Below are positions 21,777-32,500 of a stretch of 64,000 nt of DNA, piece after piece. The position numbers and the translations under genes were made by a program. The notes under the pieces are model-generated. The model was not told the origin of the DNA, did not search any database, and saw only the letters and a program-made list of their open reading frames with translations. Position 1 is the first letter of the stretch, and the number at the start of each line of letters is the position of its first letter. The stretch comes from Rhyacophila brunnea (lineage: Eukaryota > Arthropoda > Insecta > Trichoptera > Rhyacophilidae). Where the stretch lies: the NCBI GenBank assembly GCA_022495005.1, contig JAGYXB010001010.1, positions 992,001 through 1,056,000 on the forward strand. The letters are read 5' to 3'.

Positions 21777-21804
21777 CCAACGTGAAGATATTTTCACGTT
21801 GGCA
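21777..21804. repeat. Perfect 11-bp hairpin
   Basis: GCCAACGTGAA, GATATT, TTCACGTTGGC. It lies beside a dispersed repeat fragment (21,835-21,960). Confidence 0.75.
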
Positions 21805-21834
21805 ATATTTGTTACTTATTTTTTTTTTTTAATC

Positions 21835-21960
21835 TTGCCTCTAAGTAGTCCTCTCTCCCATGGGCACTCTTAACTTAAAGTCATGTAAATTCAGTCAAAG
21901 CTCACATGAGTGCATGGCGACCCAAGTAACTTGGATAACTTCTGAGATATTCCTAGTCAT
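21835..21960 (-). repeat. Dispersed repeat fragment, partner at 49,255
   Basis: The opposite strand reads TGAGCTTTGACTGAATTTAC and GTCGCCATGCACTCA, matching TGAGCTTTGACTGAGTTTAC and ATCGCCACGCTCTCA at 49,255-49,365. Element type unknown. Confidence 0.55.
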
Positions 21961-24240
21961 AAAAAAATGATGAGTCACATAAAACTTAGGGTCAGGTTAT
22001 TCGCATGATTCAAAACGGGCGTGGTGTGGGGCGGTGTATTTTTTTGGGCCCATTAACTTCAATGTAGGTATAAATAATGAAAAATTGTTGCTTTGTTGTA
22101 AAGATTCAGTCTTGAATAAAAAATATGGTAATATGATAAGCTCATTCAGCTGTGAATGTACTTAAATCGATTTGAACGAATAAAAGCTTTATTTTTTGAA
22201 TAAATAAAAAGTTTTTAAAATGAGTTAAAAAATCATGACGGAAATGCCGGAAACATTCGCGCCCGGCAAGCATCCCAGAGTAACAATATATTTCGTTAGC
22301 GCTGTCGAATAACCTATTCGCGCCACGTTTTCGATTTTTCTCCACGACCGGGCTGTATTTTCCCGGCAGGCATTTTCCTCAATCATTCATTCACACATCA
22401 ATCAAGTCCGGAGCTTCGATCGCATTCTTTCTCCTCACCGATCATTTCATTTTAGATAGTGACCTACCGATGTTCTTTTACAAATTGGATGAAAAGTAAT
22501 AGAGGAATGCTGAAAAGTTCTTTTCTTATTGACTATGACTAAGTTATATAATATGATTGATAAACCATGTCATATGACGGATTCTAAGTTATACGTAGAT
22601 ACCACCTACCTATATGCTTAGTTTCTAAAAGTAATAACCCAGATAATGTTATCCTTGCCTGTTCTGTGATGTCAAGTCACGTCGCACAGGTTCGGTTAAA
22701 TTGACGATTTATACGCCTATTACTTGTATTATTTGTGATAAGGTGGGGGTTTTTACTATTTCAACTATTTATACTTTGTTTGTTATATTTTTATTGTGAT
22801 CCTTGATTTAATATGTAGGTGACTTTATTGTATTAATGTATTATATAAGTTAGAATTAACTGTATTCGTTGTCAGTGTATTGGTAAGTATGCATAGTGCC
22901 TGAAGATGCCGAAAGGCAAAGCCCGGGTTCCAAAAAACGACTCAAATGGAATAGTACAAAACTTAAATAAATATATATATATACGTATTTACCTAGTAAT
23001 AAGAAAATAAATAGATAATAATACATGTAAAAAAATATTTTTAGAATATTATATTAGGTACATCATTTTCATCCTAGAGCTGGAGTGCAAAGTTATGAAG
23101 CATTTACCCTCTACCAATAGCGAGGCCTGTGAGATTGGTCAATCCGCTTCCTAGAGACGTAGACATTTTTATTGATGCGCTATGTATTTTGTTTTTAAAA
23201 ATCTATTTTAGGACCCTTTATTGTTATTTAGAAATTTTTATTTAATTTCTTTCTATAAGATTATTCTTTGGTTTGTTTTTCTATTATACCTTTATTTACC
23301 TGTTGTTTTTATTCTAAATGGTAAACGTCTTGAATTACTAATTTGTTATGTACTTAATAAACATGTTTGTTTAATAAATAAATAGAAAAACTATGAACAC
23401 ATTGTGATGGAAGAAAATAGGGCATACTGGGGGTTGTTTTTTAATATAAAATCATTTACTATTCTGTTTACGTGGATAGACGATTTTAAATTACGTTTTT
23501 CATCACCTGGATTAAACGGTAAAGCTATCTCCATTGCCATACTATCAACATTCTGGCACTTGCGGCACACATAATGCATTCTATTGAATCGTAGTAGGTG
23601 ATTGAAATTGGCAAGCTTTGTCTTTTGATTGAACACGCGGGGCAGCGAAGCACGGCAGAAGAGATAAACTAACTAACCAACTATAACCAATTAAACTACA
23701 CTCCTACCCATATAATGTCCTTGAGGAGGGTCTAATTGAAAAGCGTTTGAGGAAGATTCAATTACGATGGTGATTGCGTTTTCAATTGCTTGTCATTTAT
23801 GCGAAATTCCGGAAACACTTTTGGAATTCATCATTAACACAATGATGGTATTAATAATACTATTATTACAGCTATCGAAAGCCAACTAATTGTCAAAAGA
23901 GTAAGGTAAATCTACAAGTTAAATTATACTATTCATCGCTAATAATTATAATCAACCAGTTTGGGAATGACTATAATTATATTATTAGTAATGGCGTCGA
24001 ATATGATATAATCGATAAAGCATTTAAAATTAAAATGAAGTACGCATTTCCTACAAGTTTCGTAAAGAAATACTTTATTTATTATATCTGCATAAGCCAT
24101 AGAAACATATTATATGATGTATAATTAGAATGTTACATTCTTAAATCTTGTAAATAATTATTCGTTGAATAAATAAAAAAATATTAATTAAAAATTATTA
24201 GCATGTTCAAATAAGTTACAAAAAAAAATCTTGGAGTGAT
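21961..24240. other. Intergenic spacer, no gene recognised
   Basis: Mostly AT-rich. A GC-richer island at 22,235-22,440 (GAATGATTGAGG and CGGGCTG-type segments) has no supportable exon. At 22,885-22,990, TGAAGATGCCGAAAGGCAAA followed by a (TA)n tail looks like a retroelement 3' end. Short open frames here have no recognisable motif. Confidence 0.4.
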
Positions 24241-24254
24241 CCGTGACGTCGGTT

Positions 24255-24455
24255 AGTAATTAAAGTAATACCTACTTTGATTTAAAATACAAAAGCCGAT
24301 CGCCAAATAGTATCTCAATTTGGGAAGCGCTTCAGTGAGTATTAAAAAGGCCAATGGTTAAAATTTGTCGTAATTAAGTATGGTACATTTAGCATAGTGG
24401 ACTATGTGCGTGGGCGCGATACCCGATATATGCAGGCTCGATTCCTAAAAGATGT
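24255..24455 (+). mobile_element. SINE family A, copy 2
   Basis: Same layout as the copy at 1,090-1,290: AAAATACAAAAGCCGATCGCC, GGGAAGCGCTTCAGTGAG, TTAGCATAGTGGACTATGTG and the B-box-like GCTCGATTCC. The head resembles a tRNA but lacks a foldable cloverleaf end. Confidence 0.6.
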
Positions 24456-24604
24456 TTTCTATTGGTTATTGTTAAAGTGTAATTGTATTAAGTGTTTTCA
24501 AAATTATGTAGTTTCAATATATTATGATAAACATCCAGCAAACAATTTGAAAGTCCTATTTGCTCTAAATTTATTTCTATGATTTTTCTAAAAAGCATTT
24601 TTTG

Positions 24605-24990
24605 GCTCGATGACATTGAGCTACAAGCCAGTTAATGTATAATCTGCTTGTAAACTCGCCCAGTATCATCATCGAACTAGCTAACAAGCAGAATGTAAAC
24701 AATCTACCGAGAAAAGTTGAAAGCCGCGCTACTTTACTCGCTACTCGCTGGCGTGTGGGCGATCTGCGTCTGCGCAGTAGAGCGATAGTGACGAACATGC
24801 CGGTAAAAAAACGAACCACTCAATACGTCCTGTCAAATAGTACCAAAAATAACGGTTTCAACTCGCTAGCTTGTTGGCTTCTGAGCGAGTGGAAAGTTTT
24901 GTGTGTCATCATCACAACCGCACTAGGTGACTCGTCGGCTTTTAAACTCGCTGACAAGCAGCTTGTAAAGTAGCTTAATGTCGTCGACGC
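24605..24990. mobile_element. MITE, 386 bp, imperfect TIRs, GC-richer core
   Basis: The left end GCTCGATGACATTGAGCTAC and the right end (opposite strand GCGTCGACGACATTAAGCTA) are inverted copies. Inward, CTGCTTGTAAACTCGC pairs with CTGCTTGTCAGCGAG. Open frames on both strands across it have no transposase motif. Confidence 0.65.
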
Positions 24991-26658
24991 TTAAGAGGTT
25001 GTAGGTTTAATGAATGTAAAAAATTTAATCATGTTTATTATTCAGCCTTCAATAAAAAATAATCTTATTTATTTCCTCATCTACAGGAAAATGTAAACAA
25101 TATACGAAGAGAGGACCACTTTAAGTAAAAGGAAATGTCTCACATAAGTAAAGTTAAAAGGTAATGAGGTAGCGGTTGAACTTCGATAAATTCTTGACTT
25201 ACGCCTTAATCTGGTGTATGGAAGAAAGTCCTCTGGAAAATGCATATAGAAAACTGTTCTGCCGGTGCTGTCTGTAGTGAAACTATGATCTATTCTGATA
25301 TCAACTGACATTCCTATTTCTCACTCAGTTCTATCTTATTGTAATTGCGATGTATTGATTTTTAGTTAATTGAGTTTAAAGATTTAACATAGTTATAAGC
25401 GGTGTACATACAGTAGATTATAATTCCAGGTAGCAAGGGTTAATAAAAAAATGGTAATAAAACTTCAAAAAAGTACATTATTTAAAAATATATTATGTTT
25501 ATTGAATGTGGCGAGCATACATTACAAAAGTTATACTTGTTTGACCCATGCACCGCGGACCTTTTAATTAATATTTAATTACCACATTTAAATAACATGC
25601 TAATTATATCAAATGGCCACCTGAAGGGCAACGCACCAGTTGCGTTGGACGCAGTGAATGGGTCTTAAGTAAGTTTTCATACGCTATAGTTATAGTCCCT
25701 TAAATCTCTTTAACGTTATATTTTTTTAAAAACATTTATATAAAACATATAAAAACAAAAAAAAATATTTAGTTGTTATTGATAGGTACTATTATACGTC
25801 ATACCTTAAAACATTTTGTTTTATTCATGGTAGGTATGTAAAAACGTGTCTTGAATCTCTGCGATTTTTTCGGGATTCACTAGTTTCCGCTTTACTTTTA
25901 AAAATAATGTTAGTTTGGAAAAAAATGTAAAATTGGAACGTAAGTTATCTTGAAATGAGCCAAACTTTCTTTTGGTTAATCTCTTTTGTTGAGTTTGTCA
26001 CTGTGTCTGGGAAAAGAGTATTTTTATTTAAATTATATATTAAATTGAAAAAAGCAAAGTTTTCCCCACACAAAGTAAATGAACGTCGGTCTTGATTATA
26101 TATGTGTAGATTCTCCATACAAAAGAATGTGGATTACTTGCTTGCGCGTAAGTATAACATATTACGGCGTACCGCAGTTCCGGTACTCTCAGGAAGGAGA
26201 AAACAACGTTTCAGTAATAAATTTACAAGAGGACAAGGGAAAATGAAATAATTTGAATTAAGTGCTACCCAAAACTAAATACGAATTATTGCATTCCATA
26301 AATTATGTGCCTACAAAACAATATAAGAGCTGAAAGAAACGTTACTTCACTTTTTGTTTAAACTAAATTAACATTTTCATTGTTTATTTCCGAGAAAGTA
26401 CTGAATAAAATCTTGTGAAGTATTCGACTAATGTATGCTACCGGTAAGAGTAATACAAAAACCGCCAGTAGCGCAACGTAACATGGAAATGACCGTGTTG
26501 GGCGGAAAGATTAAAAAACCAATAGATCAGCGGTGTGTTCAGAAATGAAACTGATAAAATGGAAGGAGTATCAAACAACCACAGGGCTGACCTAAAACCA
26601 GCTGCATCAACGAAATCACCAAGGTCGGCGGATGTGAGTAAGTACCAGCAAAGAATTA
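24991..26658. other. Intergenic spacer
   Basis: No gene recognised. It contains repeat R90 (listed separately) and otherwise AT-rich unassigned sequence. Confidence 0.4.
25575..25660 (+). repeat. Short dispersed repeat R90, copy 1
   Basis: AATTACCACATTTAAATAAC, AATGGCCACCTGAAGGGCAA and GTTGCGTTGGACGCAG recur almost identically at 63,290-63,385. Type unknown, possibly the end of a larger element. Confidence 0.6.
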
Positions 26659-26716
26659 GGGACCGAGACAAACGACACTCATTCGAAAAGACGTGAGTTC
26701 GAGTCCCACTCGGTCC
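26659..26716 (+). mobile_element. SINE family B, copy 1 (tRNA-like 3' half)
   Basis: GGACCGAG...GAGTTCGAGTCCCACTCGGTCC: an acceptor-like pair GGACCGAG/CTCGGTCC and a B box GAGTTCGAGTCCC. Related copies at 27,300 (+) and 30,498 (minus). The loops do not make a full cloverleaf, so I do not call a tRNA gene. Confidence 0.55.
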
Positions 26717-26734
26717 ATTTTGTTTTCTAGATTT

Positions 26735-27060
26735 TTTCAATTTCAATTTATTCTTTTAACATATTGTGGACGTTACAAATTATTAGTTTAATAAGACGTT
26801 CACAACATGACATGAAACATTATTATAAAGAAGAAAAGTAATAAAAACGATAAAAATGAAAATATAAAAAGAGAACATAATATAAACATACAAAAGCTGT
26901 GAAAATACAATTATACATCTACAGAAGTTCAAAAAAGTACGCAGAGTTTGCTAATGAGACTCTATTTTAAGAATTTATAAAACAGCGTTCACCTAAACTG
27001 ACCCTCACGCAAGTGGAATATATCAACACCCGAAGCAATTTGCTGAATATGTGTGTGTAA
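26735..27060 (-). mobile_element. Jockey-like LINE family J, 3' fragment, copy 1
   Basis: Minus-strand coding end IASGVDIFHL...FYKFLK (about 26,970-27,056) followed by a 3' UTR containing CATGTTGTGAACGTCTTAT and CGTCCACAATATG. The same UTR is found at 56,905 and 60,688. Truncated at its 5' side. Confidence 0.65.
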
Positions 27061-27299
27061 TAGATTTTTTTAAATTATTTTTTTTTTCTATTATAAAGAA
27101 TCTGAATATTGAATATTGAATAAAAAAAACATTATTCATAAGAACAAGAACGTCAATAAATGTTAGCCCCGGACGTCTGTTAATTTATTAATGTCATTTA
27201 TCTAAATCGTACACAAGGAGATTGCCTCCTGATTAGTGGAATTTGAAGTATTACGATTATAACGTAATTATTAGAAATAATTCTCGTGAATCATGAATC

Positions 27300-27370
27300 G
27301 GACCGATAGATTAGAGTCGAAAACACTTACACGAAAAGTGAAAGATGTGAGTTTGAGTCCCACTCGATTC
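27300..27370 (+). mobile_element. SINE family B, copy 2
   Basis: GGACCGATAGATTAGAGTCG and GAGTTTGAGTCCCACTCGAT match the copy at 26,659-26,716. Confidence 0.5.
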
Positions 27371-28590
27371 AACCTTTTTTCCTAAATGTTTTTTAACGTG
27401 TATGTTTCTGTGATTTTCAATACTTAATACAAAAAACCTTATTTATATTCAATATTGGATAAAAAATAATAATTATAATATTCATTTAACTTAAAATATA
27501 TTAATTTAATAATAATATTAAAATACTGTGTGTGCGTGCATGCATTTAATATGTGGTTGTGTGTGTGTGTGTTTGTGTGAACGGTGATAACCTGTTTGGC
27601 TGCAGAAAGTGATAAAAGAAGAAATTGCAGCGAAAGTGAAGCGGAACAGATTTACAATATGAAAATGCAAATATATGTGCATGTGCAATATGCATTCAAA
27701 TTGTGTTCTTATATTGTATTGGTATTTTAAAAAGATTTCATAAAATAGCGGAAATGTGGATATCCACATTTATAGAGTATATACTTATATTATATATTAT
27801 TATTATATATTATATATGAGTATATACTCTACGTACTAATGTGTTTATTAATTTATCACGAAACGATACGAAACGTCAAAAAGATCCATCTATTTGAAAT
27901 TTTGATTTTTGTTCCATTGGTATAGGTATGTATATCGTTTTATGGATTTTTATTTATCACATAATATGTATGAAGATATGTGGAAGAAATAAAGTTGGGA
28001 TATCCATTAACATTAATAATACTATAATACCTGCTTAAATTCCTTAAATAAAGTTATTTTAACGTTCGCCGCAAAAAGCAAATTAACCTGGCCAAAATCA
28101 GGGGAATAGCATCTTGACAAGCGAGCCGTTCGCGATCCGGCTCGCTATTCACTTACGGCATATTTTACCAAAATGCTTTTTAAAATGTTTGTCATATTTC
28201 TCTGAATATTTTAGAATGGAGATGGCGAATGCGTCAATCGCAAAACAATTTTTGGTCCATCTCGATTGCATTTTGTATTTTAATCACATTCCATTTTTAG
28301 ATGCTGTACGATCTAAATTTCTAACAGATTTAACATTAATTGGACATTTTAAATTTAAAATTGTTACGATAAATAAATTAAAGAAAAAATAAATTAGACA
28401 ATAAATAACTATAATATAATAATAAAATTATAATCTTTGATCACATTTATAAAAATATTTTTGAAGTTATACTTATTTTGGCGCGTTTGGGAAATCAGAT
28501 CAGAATGTATTTTTGGCGTGTGACATGTAACACATAATTTATTTTTTCACACGAATATTATAATATATTACAAACAGTTCTTCTTTTCTT
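27371..28590. other. Intergenic spacer with simple repeats
   Basis: AT-rich. A (GT)n microsatellite lies at about 27,556-27,579 and an AT palindrome at 27,771-27,831. No gene is supported; the open frame at 28,114-28,392 has no recognisable motif. Confidence 0.5.
27771..27831. repeat. AT-rich palindrome with about 28-bp arms
   Basis: TAGAGTATATACT at one end and AGTATATACTCTA at the other, with TA-rich near-perfect pairing between them. It could extrude as a cruciform or be a MITE core. Confidence 0.75.
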
Positions 28591-28825
28591 TTCGACCATG
28601 TCCGATCCTAATAGGATTATATGGGCCTCCACAGAGTAGAGGTTTGTATTGACAGATTTTTGTTTTTTACGAGAAATGGATGTCAGCCACTTGCTCAACC
28701 TATTAGGTCCGTACCCTGATACACACAAATTGAAAAACAATATGTGTACTTGCCAGACCCGGGATTCGAACCTGGGACCCACGGCGTTATAGTCCAACGG
28801 TTAAGCCGCGCGGCCACCGTGGGCC
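28591..28825 (-). mobile_element. SINE family C, copy 1 (full length)
   Basis: The minus strand starts with a Ser/Leu-tRNA-like head: GGTGGCCGCGCGGCTTAA, an anticodon-arm-like segment and the B box GGTTCGAATCC. A body with GAGCAAGTGGCTGACATCC follows, then a constant 3' end CCTATTAGGATCGGACATGG. This and nine further copies (42,553 to 63,286) define the family. Confidence 0.85.
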
Positions 28826-29325
28826 GTACGACAGTTACCTACACAAAATTATGAAAAACTTAACCGCTTAAGTCGACAAAGAATATGATAATGATTTGAA
28901 CTTTCTACTTGATAGTATCTGCATTTTGCACCTACGCAAGACACCGGTAAATTTTACGAATATTAATTTTTATTTAATTATGGAGAAATATTTTTAATAT
29001 TTCGATTATTAAATTATTAAAAGAAAAATATTAGAGAATTCGTGAAATATCTACAGTTATAATAATTTATTTAAATAGTTTTTACCGTAGAAAAATATAA
29101 TTCTTATCTAAAGGAAGTGAGCTGATTGTGAAACATGCTAGGTAGTAAATAATACAATATAATATATATGTAACAGATATCAATCAGCATGAATGAGTTT
29201 TGCAGAAGTTTTACAATACTTTTCTTTCGCTAAAACGAAGATAGGCAAAACTTCGCGTTATCATTTTTTAATTTCATTGAAGTAAGTAGGGAGTGATAGA
29301 ACATTCATTTCAAGACTGCTCTGTG

Positions 29326-29332
29326 TTCAGTC
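29326..29332 (+). promoter_or_regulatory. Possible initiator (TTCAGTC) of the hydrolase gene
   Basis: TTCAGTC matches the arthropod initiator consensus TCAGT and lies 46-52 bases before the ATG. No TATA box is evident and a DPE is not clear. Confidence 0.3.
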
Positions 29333-29377
29333 ACAAGCAGTTAGTTTCTACCGGACTCACGGCTGGCTTATTTCAAA

Positions 29378-29569
29378 ATGGCTGTACCGAAAATTCTGTA
29401 TAAACTGGGCTGTAAGATTTTGACGGCTTATTATTTTGTGAAAATAGGAGTACCCCTACTTCTCTACTATGTGACGCATCCGTTTACTAGATGGACTGAA
29501 GAGAGACCGGTTCCACCGAAATGCCTGCAGGGAAACCAACATGGAGACCACAAGTTTGCTTCAATAAAC
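29378..29569 (+). CDS. EPHX4: EPHX4-like exon 1 (start and membrane anchor)
   Basis: ATG in the context CAAAATGG, 64 codons, donor AAC|GTAAGT. It encodes MAVPKILYKLGCKILTAYYF followed by VKIGVPLLLYYVTHP (hydrophobic anchor) and a proline-rich linker RPVPPKCLQGNQHGDHKF ending at the start of the beta-strand ASIN. Confidence 0.88.
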
Positions 29570-32500
29570 GTAAGTATTTTCAATATCTAATATTTCGATT
29601 TTTTATTTAGTTTTTACGGTGAAAATACCAACATTGAAATTATACATTGACAAAATATTGTATACACTATAATAAATAAAACAATAATATAGTATGTCAG
29701 ATACTGTAAAAATCATTGAAAGTTAAGTCCTAATAAATCATACTTACCAAATTTTTCGTTTTTGAAAGCGTGAATAATTTAAATTATATTGTTAAAAGAA
29801 ATAACAGCACGATTGCTATTCACAGTAAACATACCTACATTATTTTATTTTTTTTAGAATTATTAATAACCATGTCCTTGCTTTTTCGTACAAGGTGGTT
29901 GTTAGTAATTTTGAACAATCACAAACACCCAGGCTTTGAGAAAAACACATAAATGTTTTTGTCATGACCGGGAATCGAACCCAGGAACTCTCGGGTGGAA
30001 GGCGAGCGCCTTACCCACTGCACCACGAGAGCTGCATACCTACATTAAAATTCATCTGTATCGTGTATTAAAAATCATCGAACGTCATTATTATTAAAAA
30101 AAAACACTAGTAAATAATATAAATCAGTCCAAAAAATCATACTTATATTTTACAGTTGAACGATTTTTTGGTTTTGAAGGCACGACTAATTGAAATTATA
30201 TTTTTAATAGAAACAACAACACAATTATTATTATTTTTATGTCTAATTAAAGTACTTTTCCGCATTTATAAGAAACCGAGGTCGGTTTAGTCTTACAACG
30301 TTATTCAATTGATAATTTCAAATAGAGTAACTACATAAATATTTCAGTTGAGGCGTCCGGCATTTATAAGCATTTGGCGAGTATTCTAAATGTGAAAATC
30401 TGTTCACTGAAAAATGTTACATTCTTCCTAATGAAAGTACATAGTTTTGAAAACTCGGAAACTGTAGATATTAGAAAGAATCATTGAAAAAAAAATAGAT
30501 CGAGTGCGATTTGAATTTACAACTTTCACTGTCTGGGTGAGTACTATTAACCATGCTCATGCGAATTAATCCAAACATCAACATTATCAAAACCATGAAA
30601 CAGAACTTGTACCAATAATATAGTCAATAACCCGTGAAAGTTTAATTAATATTAGTCCAATATTTTTGGGTTATAATAAAATAAGCATACGGACAGGCAA
30701 TAATTAAAAAAAAACTATACTCTGTGCTTAGGTATAGTGGAAATACGTTTTCTCCAATCTTTCTATTGGGTGAGCGGATAATAAACTCATATGAGTAGTG
30801 ACTTTTGTTCAAAAAAAAATGTGTGAAAATTGTAACGCAAAAATTGCGTATATAAATGAACTCGTCAAATTATTTATTCGCTAATCTATTTTGGCAACCC
30901 AAAAATCTGCTGCCTATCTCAAACTAAATTTTTAGAAGTGTGCACGCTGACGTACCTACATATATTAGTGCAAATGTTACTAGTAAGTATATATAATTAT
31001 ATATTATTTTTATTTTTCGCTGTAAGTATAATAAATATGTTTTATTTTTATTTTCAGGGCATTCAAGTGCATTATGTTGAAAAAGGTGACCAGAAAAAAC
31101 CATTGCTAATATTTGTGCATGGTTTTCCAGAATTTTGGTATTCATGGCGATTCCAGCTGGACGAATTTTCTAAAAATTATTGGTAAAAAAATTCAAGTGT
31201 AATTATTATAATAGTATTATTATAAGGCACTAATTACTGCAGAGGCGGCCAACTTGTTTGTTATTGTGATCGATTTTATACCTACCAATTTTGCGGATTT
31301 TACCTAAAAACAAAATATTAAATATATAATATATACCTATTATATTATGTTAAAAGACAAATACAGTCGAATTTGGTTATTACGATCACGCCAGTAACGA
31401 GATTTCGGTTGTAATGAGGAAACATTCGTTGACATTTTATTTTATGATTTTCTCCATACATTTATTCAGTTTTATAACGAGCTACTTCTCGGGTATACCG
31501 AGCAAAACTATTAATATGTCGATCGTTTAAAAACAACATTTTCGACCCTAAGCAATAAAATCCGTCCGGGCAGCTAACTAGACCGATGCCGCCGGGATCG
31601 GATTATTATTATGACACTAGTTAAGTGTCTAAGTACCTAATTGGTGTTTTCGCCGACAACTTTGAAAAAGTATCCACGCATATGGTTGAAATTGCATGTA
31701 AAAAATCCAAACTTTGTGAAGTCAGAAGGTACCTACTAGTGCCGGCGGCTCAGCACTTCATGACAATACACAACTTGTTTTGTAGTTTATTAATGCTCTG
31801 CGTGTTTCGGGGATTTCTACGATGGTTTTCAGATGTTTTATGTTCTATGCTTAAATAGAACGTGGCGCGAAAAATGTTATATAACGATATAACGAGTAAT
31901 GTTTATAACGAGTAAATTCAGTCGGTCCCATCTTTCTCTTGATAACCAAGTTCGACTGTACACTGAAAAGCTAAGCTCGCAGATCTAATCAGATCACACG
32001 ACTCACCGATTGAGAATTGAATCGTTCGACCGCGGGCGATCGGGGTGAACGATCGGTATAAGAGTCTGTCAGTGGAATTTGAGCTTTACATAATATTATA
32101 CTTCAAATAGAAAAATTCTAAAAGTTATAATACCTACCTTGTAATATACATTATACATATATAAAATTGGATACAAAATAATGATTCAAACCAGGGAAAA
32201 GAAATGTGGTTTTTTGATTGCCATCTTACTATTTTATAAGTTTTCAATTGGTCATTTGTTCGTTTTGATTTGTGGGCTACCAGCATTAAGCCCTACATGC
32301 ACCTGCCCATGCCATATTGTGCTACCCTACATTTTTAAATTTATCTTACATTAAGAAAGAGACCACGTTTCACAGTCGCATTGGTTACTTTGTAAAACAA
32401 ATGCTTTTGAATAATTATTCTGACACCTAAATACGTTCGCCTTGGGTGCATTTGATTTAGGGATTGCAATACCGAATGACAACACGAATACCGGTATTTT

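Noticed and set aside
24577..24973. Overlapping 80- and 112-codon frames
   Set aside because: They lie within a MITE with inverted ends and show no transposase features.
26438..26746. Minus-strand frame of 102 codons
   Set aside because: Its N-terminal part is the translated SINE B head; no domain.
28741..28825. tRNA genes at the SINE heads (also 43,931, 47,908, 54,500, 63,215, 29,965)
   Set aside because: B boxes and D-arm-like segments are present, but each is joined to a repeated body and lacks a proper acceptor stem; they are SINE heads.
30938..31057. Upstream ATG extension of EPHX4 exon 2
   Set aside because: The frame runs through the intron; the acceptor TTTTCAG at 31,057 and continuity with exon 1 define the exon.
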